Below are positions 1-8,155 of a stretch of 31,031 bases of DNA, in pieces. Position numbers and translations under genes: made by a program. Source of the stretch: Akkermansia muciniphila (lineage in GTDB: Bacteria > Verrucomicrobiota > Verrucomicrobiia > Verrucomicrobiales > Akkermansiaceae); the NCBI GenBank assembly GCA_945870545.1, contig CAMBTF010000001.1, forward strand, positions 1 through 31,031. Reading direction: 5' to 3'. Under the pieces are notes generated by a model. It was not told where the DNA came from, ran no database searches, and saw only the letters and a program-made list of their open reading frames with translations. Numbering within the stretch: position 1 is the stretch's first letter; every line of letters begins with the position of its first letter.

Positions 1-2721
1 GTGAACCCCTATCTCGGATACATCTGGTGGGATCAGGAATCCGACGCGGAGTTCATGTATCCGAAAAAGCAGAAGTATCCGACCGATGAGGAAATGGCGG
101 AGTCCCTGCGCCGCAACCCCGAGGCCGCCGCCGCCCGCGGGCTGTGGGGCGATGTGAATTTCTTGGAGAAATCCGCCGAGCTGAATCCCCAGCTGAAGGA
201 GACACAGTTCGCCGACTACCACGGCCACGGCTGGATGTTCCGCGCCGTTTTCAAGAAAGACCGCGAGGGCAACCTGCTCACGCTGAAGGGCGATAAGATC
301 GACCACGCCGACAAGGACAAGTTCAAGAAGGCCGTCCACCTCAAGGACATCCACCTTGCGCTCGGCATGCAGTGCGTGGATTGCCATTTCCTCAACGACT
401 CCCACGGCAACGGCCTACTCTACGTCGAGCCCCGCGCGGCCACCGCGATCATGTGTATCGATTGCCACGGCACCGTCAGCGAGCGCACCACGCTCGTCAC
501 TTCCGGCAAGGGCGGCACGCTTTCGAAAGATGGAAAAGTGGAACGTATCGATCTCCGGGAAAGTAACACCCCCTTCGGCCCGCGTTTCACCTGGAGCGCG
601 GACGGCAAGACTCTGATCCAGCAATCGTCCATGGATGCGAACATGAAGTGGACCGTGCCGCAGACCCTCGACACCGTCGATCCGAAGTCCGCCGACTACA
701 ACATCATGAGCGCCTATGCGAAAACGCTCAAGCGCGACGGCAAGTCATGGGGCAGCGTGCCGGACAGCAAGGAAGGCTGCGCGAAAAACCTCGCCCACAG
801 CGACGCGGCGATGGATTGCCAGACCTGCCACACCTCATGGGCCACAAGTTGCTTCGGCTGCCATATCCCGATGGAGGCGAATTTCAAGATGGCCGCCAAC
901 AAGTTTGAGGGCACCACCTCGCGCAACTACAGCTCCTACAATCCGCAGGTCGTGCGCGACGATGTCTTCATGCTCGGCATCGACAGCACGGCGAAGGACA
1001 ACCGCCTCGCCGTGATCCGCTCGTCGAGCGCGATGCTCGTCGGCTCGCAGGGCGCGAACCGCGAGTGGTTATACACGCAGCAGCAAACGGTTTCCGCCGA
1101 GGGCTATTCCGGCCAGGCTTTCAACCCCCACTTCGCGCACACCACCAGTGGCGTCGGCACCACGAAAAACTGCACGGACTGCCACCTTTCCGAGGACAAC
1201 GACAACAACGCGATCATGACCCAGCTCCTCGGCTTCGGCACGGGCACGGTGAACTTTTTCGGACGGCACACCTACATCGGCACCGAAGGCCACGGTCTCA
1301 GCGCGGTGGCCTGGACGGAGCGCACGGAGCCGCAGGCGGCGATCGGCAGCCACCTGCACAAATACGCCTACCCGGACTACTACGCGCAGCACCTCGCGAA
1401 CGGATCGAATCTCACCATCGAGCACCATCACCCGGCCAAGGGCGGCGTCGCCCTCGATCTCCAGCTCCGCGGCGAATACCTTTACGCGGCGCTTGGGGAA
1501 AACGGCTTCGGGGTCTTCGATGTCGCGAACGTGGACAACAAGAATTTCTCGGAGCGCATCGTCGCCACTCCGTTCTCCGCCCTGGGTCACAATACGTTCG
1601 TGAAATCCGCCCACGCCACCTCGATCACGCTGCCAAGCACCCTCATCAACGATCCCAAACGCAAGCGCCTTCCCGTGAACGAGGAGCAGCCCATCGCGGA
1701 TTATTACGGCTACGTTTTCGTCACCGATCTTGAGGAAGGCCTGATCGTGGCCGACGTCGCGACGATGCTCGATGGCAACCCGGCGAACAATTTCATCCGC
1801 AGGGCCGCGACTTTCAATCCAAGCGGTACGCTGGACGGCGCGCGCCACTCGTGGATGGCGGGGCAATGGCTCTACGTCACCACCGCGCAGGGCCTGGCAG
1901 TTGTCGATGTGAAAGATCCGCAGAACCCGGTGATGGCAGGCAGTTATACCGGATCGTTCCTGCGCGGCGCCCGCCAGGTCTCCACGCAATGGCATTACTG
2001 CTTCGTCACCGACGCGGAGGGCGTGAAGGTCTTCGATATTTCCAATCCCGCGAAACCGCAACCGATCACTGGCGCGTCCGTCAGCTTGGGCGAGGCCAAC
2101 GGCCTCTACGTCGCGCGCACCTATCTCTACGTCGCCAACGGCTCGCAGGGTCTCGCGATCATCGACATCAAGAATCCCGGGAAGCCCCGCAAGCTCTCCG
2201 ATTTCACCGCAGGCGGAGCCATCAACGACGCCCGCGACGTGCAAATCGGATCGGTCAGCGCCTCGATGTATGCCCACATCGCGGACGGCCACAACGGGCT
2301 GCGCATCGTCCAGATGATCTCGCCGGATAATGTCCCCGGCCACATGGGCTTCTCGCCGAAACCGGAGCCGAAACTCATCGCGACCTTCCCGAGCAAACAT
2401 CCGGTCGTCACGGTCTCGCGCGGCCTCGACCGCGACCGCGTGGTGGACGAGAGCGGCAACCAGACCGTGGTTTTCGGAAGGCGCGGCTCCCGCCCTTTCA
2501 GTCTTGAGGAAATGGCGGCGTTTTACAAAAAGCCGACCGGTGAGTATTACCGCGTCGCCGATGTGAGCCACGGTGAAAACGGTATGCTCATCGATACCCG
2601 CAAGCGCGCGGTGACGCCGACCGAGGATTTCGCCGTCCCGGCATCGGCAGGAGATGATGAGCCCGTTTCAAATACCGGCCGCCTGAAAAAACGCCGGGCA
2701 GCCAAGGAAGCAGGAAGATGA
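1..2721 (+). CDS. Multiheme cytochrome c fused to LVIVD-type beta-propeller repeats (5' truncated)
   Basis: The frame is open from the first base, so the N-terminus (including any signal peptide) probably lies outside the window; the GTG at base 1 is more likely an internal valine than a start. Five CxxCH heme c attachment motifs are visible, at residues 125-129 (CVDCH), 152-156 (CIDCH), 273-277 (CQTCH), 284-288 (CFGCH) and 391-395 (CTDCH). From about residue 490 the protein changes to repeats of the form 'YLYVA..GLAIIDIKNPGKP', seen near residues 491, 621, 665, 708 and 757. These match the LVIVD repeat type that forms propellers. The C-terminus is basic (KKRRAAKEAGR). By family logic it is exported and transfers electrons; donor and acceptor are unknown. 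Its stop overlaps the start of the next gene (ATGA), so the two are probably translationally coupled. More hemes may lie upstream. Confidence 0.85.
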   Translation: MNPYLGYIWWDQESDAEFMYPKKQKYPTDEEMAESLRRNPEAAAARGLWGDVNFLEKSAELNPQLKETQFADYHGHGWMFRAVFKKDREGNLLTLKGDKIDHADKDKFKKAVHLKDIHLALGMQCVDCHFLNDSHGNGLLYVEPRAATAIMCIDCHGTVSERTTLVTSGKGGTLSKDGKVERIDLRESNTPFGPRFTWSADGKTLIQQSSMDANMKWTVPQTLDTVDPKSADYNIMSAYAKTLKRDGKSWGSVPDSKEGCAKNLAHSDAAMDCQTCHTSWATSCFGCHIPMEANFKMAANKFEGTTSRNYSSYNPQVVRDDVFMLGIDSTAKDNRLAVIRSSSAMLVGSQGANREWLYTQQQTVSAEGYSGQAFNPHFAHTTSGVGTTKNCTDCHLSEDNDNNAIMTQLLGFGTGTVNFFGRHTYIGTEGHGLSAVAWTERTEPQAAIGSHLHKYAYPDYYAQHLANGSNLTIEHHHPAKGGVALDLQLRGEYLYAALGENGFGVFDVANVDNKNFSERIVATPFSALGHNTFVKSAHATSITLPSTLINDPKRKRLPVNEEQPIADYYGYVFVTDLEEGLIVADVATMLDGNPANNFIRRAATFNPSGTLDGARHSWMAGQWLYVTTAQGLAVVDVKDPQNPVMAGSYTGSFLRGARQVSTQWHYCFVTDAEGVKVFDISNPAKPQPITGASVSLGEANGLYVARTYLYVANGSQGLAIIDIKNPGKPRKLSDFTAGGAINDARDVQIGSVSASMYAHIADGHNGLRIVQMISPDNVPGHMGFSPKPEPKLIATFPSKHPVVTVSRGLDRDRVVDESGNQTVVFGRRGSRPFSLEEMAAFYKKPTGEYYRVADVSHGENGMLIDTRKRAVTPTEDFAVPASAGDDEPVSNTGRLKKRRAAKEAGR

Positions 2722-4004
2722 AACGCCACCTCATTCCATTGATTTTTCTGGTATCCGGTTCCGCGCTTTTCGGGGCGGAAACCATCGCGCCTGTTTCGGG
2801 AGCGACCGACCAGGCCGGACACCGTGACGGCACGGGAGACGTGGCGCGTTTCAACGACCCGATGGGTCTCGCTCGCGATGCACAGGGGAATCTCTACGTT
2901 TGCGACGCCCGCAACCACGTGATCCGCAAGATCGCGCCGGGCGGGGTCGTCACCACTGTCGCCGGACAACCCGGCGAGCCCGGTGCGGTGAACGGTGTAG
3001 GATCCTCAGCGCGTTTTCATTTCCCAGCAGACATTGCCGTCAGCCCCGGCGGTGTTCTCTTCGTGGCGGACAGTGGAAACCATTGCATTCGTGCCATCGC
3101 CGCGAACGGTGCGGTCACTACCCTTGCCGGGGATTTGGGCAATGCGGACGATGTCAATCTCAGCTACGGAGCCATCACCTCCGTCCCCGCCCAGCTCGAT
3201 GGCAAAGGCGCGGGCGCGCGCTTCAACAATCCAAGCGGAATCGCCTACGCGCCCGCCGGACACCTCTACGTCAGCGACACCGGCAACCAGATCATTCGCC
3301 GTATCAACCTTGATGGCACCGTCACCACCGTCGCAGGAAAAGCCGGCTCGTGGGGCTTCACCGATGGCACCGGAGCCAACGCCCGATTTTCCGCGCCCAT
3401 GGGCATGTGCCTCGGCGCGGATGGCAATCTTTACATCGCAGACTCCGCCAACCACGCGATCCGCTGCATGACTCCGTTGGGACATGTAAGCACCTTCGCC
3501 GGCAGTCCGCTCGAATCCGGTTTCAAACCCGGCCCGCGCCTGCATGCCCGTTTCCTCGAACCGACCGATATCGTCGCACACCCAGAGGGCGGATTCATCA
3601 TCTGCGAATCCTTCGGAAACGCCCTTTTCCGCCTTCCTGCCGATGGCAATGTCTCCCTTTTCGCGGGCGATCCGGAGACCGGCCCGAAGTCCCTCGCCAA
3701 TCCCAACTCCGCCGCCTGCGACCAGAATGGCAATGTCTATGTGGTCGATACCTTCCACCAGGAAGTGCGGCTCATCATCGAGAAATTCTCGACCTCCATG
3801 GAGCGCATCGGCGGCACGAACCAGCTCACCATCAGATGGGACAGCCTGCCCGGCCGCACCTATCAGCTTCAGATTCTTGGAGCTGAGGGCTGGGTCAATG
3901 CCCCGCAGGCTCCCGTCCTCGCCAACGCCGCGGAGACCTCCGTCACTTTCCCCATGCCACAGCAAAAGGCGGGCATCTATCGGATCCTGCTGCTGGGATT
4001 CTGA
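2718..4004 (+). CDS. Secreted NHL-repeat beta-propeller protein
   Basis: The protein has 428 residues. The N-terminus (MKRHLIPLIFLVSGSALFGAE) is a signal peptide with probable cleavage near residue 20. From residue 40 to about 350 there are about five NHL-type repeats with the pattern 'GLARDAQGNLYVCDARNHVI' and 'VTTVAG', a fold that builds a six-bladed propeller. The last 80 residues (from FSTSMERIGG) form a separate small beta domain of the type often found at the C-terminus of verrucomicrobial secreted proteins. The start codon overlaps the stop of the upstream multiheme cytochrome, so the two proteins are probably made together and may form a complex. NHL propellers commonly bind proteins or act as scaffolds, and no catalytic residues can be assigned. 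AGGA a few bases before the start may act as a ribosome binding site. Confidence 0.85.
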   Translation: MKRHLIPLIFLVSGSALFGAETIAPVSGATDQAGHRDGTGDVARFNDPMGLARDAQGNLYVCDARNHVIRKIAPGGVVTTVAGQPGEPGAVNGVGSSARFHFPADIAVSPGGVLFVADSGNHCIRAIAANGAVTTLAGDLGNADDVNLSYGAITSVPAQLDGKGAGARFNNPSGIAYAPAGHLYVSDTGNQIIRRINLDGTVTTVAGKAGSWGFTDGTGANARFSAPMGMCLGADGNLYIADSANHAIRCMTPLGHVSTFAGSPLESGFKPGPRLHARFLEPTDIVAHPEGGFIICESFGNALFRLPADGNVSLFAGDPETGPKSLANPNSAACDQNGNVYVVDTFHQEVRLIIEKFSTSMERIGGTNQLTIRWDSLPGRTYQLQILGAEGWVNAPQAPVLANAAETSVTFPMPQQKAGIYRILLLGF

Positions 4005-4018
4005 TTTTCCGCCACCCC

Positions 4019-5677
4019 TCAGAAACTTGTGGAAGCCCGGGGAAACTTCGCGTAAGGCAGGCGCGCCCTTTCGTAAACGAAGTTGTCGGCGCGGCCCTCT
4101 TGCGGGGGAAGGAAATCGCGCGCGCCGCTGGCGCCGACAATGTCATCCTGCTCGATGCCGTCACCCGACACGCCGATCGCGCCGATGAGGACACCGTTGC
4201 GGTAGAGCGGGAAGCCGCCCGGGAAAATGGTGATGCCGTTGGGCACGTTCAGGTTGATCGGCGCGGAGGGAACCGTCCCGCCGTTGAGAGAGAGCGCCGC
4301 CTGCAAACCGAAGAGTGGGCCGGCCGGATTATTGCCGATGCCCGGCGGATAAATATCCTGCGAAAGGAAACCTACCGACCGTGAGGAAAGCGCCCGCGGC
4401 GTCCCCCTTTCCAAGCCCCGGGAGTAGAACAGAGCGGTGCGGGCTTTCTGCACGGCGACATCCCAACTGAAAATCGTCGCGTCCGGCGTGCGATAGGTTC
4501 CCAATACGACCGGCTCCACGCCGTTTGCGGCCGGATTGTTGATCACGGAAATCCAAACCTGCGTGATTTTTCCGCGCGGCAGGCGGATCCCGGCGCGGGT
4601 GATCTGCGTGCGTTCGGCGGCCAGCCTCAGGATCGTTTCCACCTCCGCGGCGCTGAGCCGCGCCGCTCCAGCGATGTTTCCCGGCAAAGGATCGGCGCGG
4701 ATCGCGGAGCGGAGCTGCCCCGGGACTCCGCCGGGTCCGGTCAGACCGAAGGGGTTCGGATAAACGACGGCGGGCGGCGAGGCTTTCGGGGAGTAATCCA
4801 CCGCGCCATCGTCCGCCGAGGCGGGGATGCCATCAATATCCGCGAAGGTAACGGCACTGCCGTTCGCAGCAAGGAACGTCGCGGGATCGGCCACGGTGTT
4901 TTCCGAGCCTCCACCGACCACATACGCCAGCCTCACCCCGTCGATGGCGACGTTGTTTCCGCCGATAACCGGAGCCGGTCTGAAGCCCGCCTGCCCAGCC
5001 AGCGCGATGCGCTCGTTGATGTTCGCTTGGAAAAAGATATCGAAATCCGCGACCGGAGCGTCTGCGAAACCCATCACGCCGATACCGCCGACAAGGATTC
5101 CGTTTTTGAAAAGAGGCACTCCCCCGGGGCTGGAAACGGCGGCGGGCAGGGTGAGCAGCGAGGTGAAAGGCACGCTGCGGAAAGCGTCGGCGGGTGTCGC
5201 GCTGCCGAGGTTATCCACGCCGGGCACAGGCGGCAAAGGGAAGGTGCCGAGGGGGGAGGGTGCTTTAAATTTGTTCGTGTCCGAGAACGCCATGCTCGAG
5301 AAATTCACGCCGACGAGCGGGCCGTTCGGGCGGTTTTCCACGGCGGGGGGGAAATGGTTCTGCACGATGAACGCCGCCGTGCGCGAGGTGAAGGCGTGCT
5401 CATCGCTGCTGAGGAAGCCTGCCGCTCCGGCTTTCGAAACCACGTCCGCAACTCGGGAGGGCGTTGGGTTCGGTGCCACCGCGCCATTGACATCCCACAC
5501 CGCCAGCACGTGGCCTTCCCGGTCGGTAACCGCGATCACCCGGTTATCCACCGGCGAAATCGCCTGCGCCTCCTGCACGGCCTGCGCCAAAACCTGACGC
5601 ACATCGGCGACTTCCATCCGCTGTGCGAACAGCGGTGAAACCGGAGCAAGAAGGAACAGAGGAAACCGCCAATCCAT
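4019..5677 (-). CDS. Secreted protein with two GlcG/HbpS-like (DUF336-type) halves
   Basis: I place the start at 5677 because it gives a clear signal peptide (MDWRFPLFLLAPVSPLFAQ); the frame is open further upstream but that extension is not signal-like. The product is 552 residues. Residues about 20-225 and 365-540 look like two copies of the GlcG/HbpS fold. Each begins with a helix such as 'VRQVLAQAVQEAQAI' or 'VETILRLAAERTQI' and ends with the glycine-rich strand pair 'GGVPLFKNGILVGGIGVMG' or 'GGFPLYRNGVLIGAIGVSG'. Family members bind heme or small ligands, and some help degrade heme. A large insertion separates the halves. It is convergent with the NHL gene, with 14 bp between the two stops, and divergent from the lipoprotein gene at 5795. 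Heme binding would fit the cytochrome-rich setting but is an inference. Confidence 0.75.
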   Translation of the reverse strand: MDWRFPLFLLAPVSPLFAQRMEVADVRQVLAQAVQEAQAISPVDNRVIAVTDREGHVLAVWDVNGAVAPNPTPSRVADVVSKAGAAGFLSSDEHAFTSRTAAFIVQNHFPPAVENRPNGPLVGVNFSSMAFSDTNKFKAPSPLGTFPLPPVPGVDNLGSATPADAFRSVPFTSLLTLPAAVSSPGGVPLFKNGILVGGIGVMGFADAPVADFDIFFQANINERIALAGQAGFRPAPVIGGNNVAIDGVRLAYVVGGGSENTVADPATFLAANGSAVTFADIDGIPASADDGAVDYSPKASPPAVVYPNPFGLTGPGGVPGQLRSAIRADPLPGNIAGAARLSAAEVETILRLAAERTQITRAGIRLPRGKITQVWISVINNPAANGVEPVVLGTYRTPDATIFSWDVAVQKARTALFYSRGLERGTPRALSSRSVGFLSQDIYPPGIGNNPAGPLFGLQAALSLNGGTVPSAPINLNVPNGITIFPGGFPLYRNGVLIGAIGVSGDGIEQDDIVGASGARDFLPPQEGRADNFVYERARLPYAKFPRASTSF

Positions 5678-5794
5678 AACTGGATTCTTTATCCCCGAAC
5701 CGAACCCGGATATCAAGGCAATTGGCGTATGCGCTGCCACATCTGTTCTCGACGCACGCCCCTTTGCGGGCGAGGTTTTTGGCGAAACCACGTC

Positions 5795-6841
5795 ATGCGA
5801 AACTTATCTTTCCCCGCCCTGTTTTTTTGTCTCGCGATCTGCTCCTGCAAGAACGAGGAAATCCGCACCTACCGCGTGGCCGTAGAGCCCGAGGCGGAGG
5901 CCCCGCCAAAACCGGATACGGGTGGACATGATCACGCGGCGCATTCCGATTCCGTGACATGGCGTGCCTTGCCGGATTGGAAAATGGAGGAGGCCGGCAA
6001 GTTCCTCAGCGCCGCCTACACGGTGCCAGAGCTCGGTCGCCTAACAGTTTCCAAACTCGGCGGCGACGGCGGCGGACTCGCCGCGAACGTGAACCGCTGG
6101 CGCGGGCAGGTAAACATGCAAGAGCTGCCCGAAGAAAAAGTGACCGGTCAGCCGATGCCCGTCACGGGAAGCTCCCACGAAATGCTGCTTTTCAACCTCA
6201 ACCCCGACGACGCTCCTGCCGACGCCGAGGGCATTTTCGCCGCCGTGCTGCCTCTTGGTTCGGAGACATGGTATTTCAAACTCACCGGCCCGTCCGCGAA
6301 GCTGCGTGAAAGCGGCGGCGAGGTATTCATGGCTTTCCTTTCCGATGTCCGCATCGCGGGCGAGGAGCAAGCCGTGCCGTCTGCGCCTTCCGCTCCCGCC
6401 CCGCCACGTGTGCCGAAGATCAATGTCACCGCGCCGGAGGGTTGGGAGGAAAGCCAGGGCAGCGCGATGCGTGCCGCGAGCTTCGCGATCAAAGGCGAGG
6501 ACGGCGCCACCGCCGATGTCTCCGTCATCCCGTTGCCCGGAGATTCCGGCAGCGTGCTCGAAAACGTGAACCGCTGGCGCGGCCAGGTTCAGCTTCCCCC
6601 TCTCGCGGGCGCCGATGATCCCGCGCTCGGCGTGGAAATGGACGGCGCGGCGGGTAAACTTTTCGTGACCCACATGGTCAGCGAGGAAGCGGTGCTCGAC
6701 GGAAAAAAGGCCGCCATCTCCACCGCCATCCTCAAGGCGGAAGGCGTCACCTGGTTTTTCAAGGTCACCGGCGAGGCCTCGCTGGTGGAGATGAACCGTG
6801 AGAAATTCGAGAACTTCGCCCGCACCGCCGCTTTCCCATGA
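5795..6841 (+). CDS. Lipoprotein with internal domain duplication, upstream of ResB
   Basis: Starting at the ATG at 5795 the product has 348 residues and a lipoprotein signal (FPALFFCLAICSCK) with Cys18 as the likely lipidated residue. An upstream in-frame start near 5729 would add a non-signal extension and is less likely. After a Pro/Glu-rich linker with a short HDHAAH stretch, the protein contains two related halves of about 150 residues. Each carries the motif NVNRWRGQV (residues 98-106 and 257-265) and ends with a 'TWYFKLTG' or 'TWFFKVTG' strand. I do not recognise a named function. The stop overlaps the start of the ResB-like gene, which argues for a joint role, possibly in cytochrome c assembly or as a periplasmic partner. 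The halves are divergent enough that the duplication is old. Confidence 0.75.
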   Translation: MRNLSFPALFFCLAICSCKNEEIRTYRVAVEPEAEAPPKPDTGGHDHAAHSDSVTWRALPDWKMEEAGKFLSAAYTVPELGRLTVSKLGGDGGGLAANVNRWRGQVNMQELPEEKVTGQPMPVTGSSHEMLLFNLNPDDAPADAEGIFAAVLPLGSETWYFKLTGPSAKLRESGGEVFMAFLSDVRIAGEEQAVPSAPSAPAPPRVPKINVTAPEGWEESQGSAMRAASFAIKGEDGATADVSVIPLPGDSGSVLENVNRWRGQVQLPPLAGADDPALGVEMDGAAGKLFVTHMVSEEAVLDGKKAAISTAILKAEGVTWFFKVTGEASLVEMNREKFENFARTAAFP

Positions 6842-7998
6842 TGCTCCAAGCCGCCGGAAAATTCCTGAGTTCCCTGCGCCTCACGGTCACGTTGCTGGGC
6901 TTCGCGATGGTGCTGATTTTCGTCGGCACCATCTCGCAGGTTACTCTCGGCATCCATGAGGTCGTGGCGCTGTTTTTCCGCTCGTGGATCGCGTGGTGGG
7001 ATGTGATGCCGGGGGAAAGAGAATTCAAGATTCCGCTGCCCGGCGGCTCGCTGCTCGGCTGCCTGCTCATCGTGAATCTCCTCGCCGCCCACGGCTCGCG
7101 CTTCAAGCTCCGCTGGAACAAGGCGGGCATGTTGCTCATCCATTCCGGCATCCTGCTGATGCTCATCGGCGAGCTGTTCACCGGCTTCCTCGGCAAGGAG
7201 GCACAAATGACCGTCAACGAAGGTCAGACGATGAACTACTCCACCTTTCCCCGCGAGGTGGAGCTGGCCGTGATCGAGGTTTCCGGCGACGGCATGGAAA
7301 CGGTGCAAGCCATCCCGCAGAGCCGCCTCAAGGAAGGCGCGGCGTTTCCCTTCCCCGGCTTCACCCTGCGCATCGACCGCCATTTCGAAAACAGCGAGAT
7401 CCTTGAGGAAAAGGTCGCAAACGAAAGCTTCGATCCCATGCGCGCGACGGCGGGGGCGGGCATCGGCTACGCGGTGCGTTCGAAGCCCCGCGAGACCGCG
7501 ATGGATCGCCGGGACCTCGCTACCTCCTTCATCAGTGTGGTGCCGGATGGCGGCGCGGCTCCGGGCCGCTGGCTGCTTACCAATGCCCTCGTCGGCACGC
7601 AGTCCTTCGAAGCGGGCGGAAAAAGCTGGAAGTTCACGATCCGCCAGGCGCGGCTTTACCACCCGTTTTCCATCAAGCTCCTCGACTTCAGCCACGACCG
7701 CTACCTCGGCACGAACGTCCCGAAAAATTTCTCAAGTAAGATCCGCCTGATGAATCCGACAAGCGGCGAGGATCGCGAGGATCTCATCTACATGAACCAT
7801 CCGCTGCGCTACCAGGGGCTCACCTTCTTCCAGTCGGGCTTCGCGAACGACGACACCACCACCATCCTACAGGTCGTAAAAAACCCGGTCTGGACCCTTC
7901 CCTATATTTCCTGCGCCATGGTCTCCCTAGGCCTGCTGTGGGTTTTCTCCATGCATCTCCGGAAAGCTGTCGCCCGCCGCAAAGCCGTCGCCGCATGA
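6838..7998 (+). CDS. resB: ResB-like cytochrome c biogenesis membrane protein
   Basis: The product has 386 residues. It has membrane segments at about residues 14-34, 69-84, 97-117 and 352-372, with a large soluble domain (about 118-345) between the third and fourth. This is the layout of ResB/Ccs1, the system II partner of CcsA that delivers or ligates heme to apocytochromes c on the outer face of the membrane. Conserved-looking features are the 'LRLTVTLLGFAMVLIFVGTI' first helix, 'LLIHSGILLMLIGE' in the third and 'YMNHPLRYQGLTFFQSGFA' just before the last helix. The start overlaps the stop of the lipoprotein gene. The CcsA partner is not next to it: the following gene lies on the other strand. 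The nearby multiheme cytochromes are plausible clients. Confidence 0.85.
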   Translation: MMLQAAGKFLSSLRLTVTLLGFAMVLIFVGTISQVTLGIHEVVALFFRSWIAWWDVMPGEREFKIPLPGGSLLGCLLIVNLLAAHGSRFKLRWNKAGMLLIHSGILLMLIGELFTGFLGKEAQMTVNEGQTMNYSTFPREVELAVIEVSGDGMETVQAIPQSRLKEGAAFPFPGFTLRIDRHFENSEILEEKVANESFDPMRATAGAGIGYAVRSKPRETAMDRRDLATSFISVVPDGGAAPGRWLLTNALVGTQSFEAGGKSWKFTIRQARLYHPFSIKLLDFSHDRYLGTNVPKNFSSKIRLMNPTSGEDREDLIYMNHPLRYQGLTFFQSGFANDDTTTILQVVKNPVWTLPYISCAMVSLGLLWVFSMHLRKAVARRKAVAA

Positions 7999-8078
7999 GG
8001 GTCTCGATGGTAAAAAAGGTCTAGGGCTCGGGATTCGGTTGGTTCCCGGCTTTGATGGTGAGGTGCGCATGTCCAAGT

Positions 8079-8115
8079 GATTGGAAATGAGAACCTAACC
8101 TCTCCATTTCAAATC
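8079..8115. terminator. Imperfect inverted repeat between convergent genes
   Basis: GATTGGAAATGAGA (8079-8092) and TCTCCATTTCAAATC (8101-8115) form an imperfect stem around an 8-nt loop. It lies between the ResB gene and the convergent dehydrogenase gene and could end transcription from both sides. There is no clean T-tract, so this is only a candidate. The rest of the 157-bp gap shows nothing coding. Confidence 0.35.
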
Positions 8116-8155
8116 CCCAATTTCCATTCAAGGCTAACCCGTAATACAATGAAAC

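Noticed and set aside
1069..2571. Long open frame (500 codons) on the minus strand
   Set aside because: It is the antisense shadow of the multiheme cytochrome gene in GC-rich DNA; the translation is low-complexity and has no motifs.
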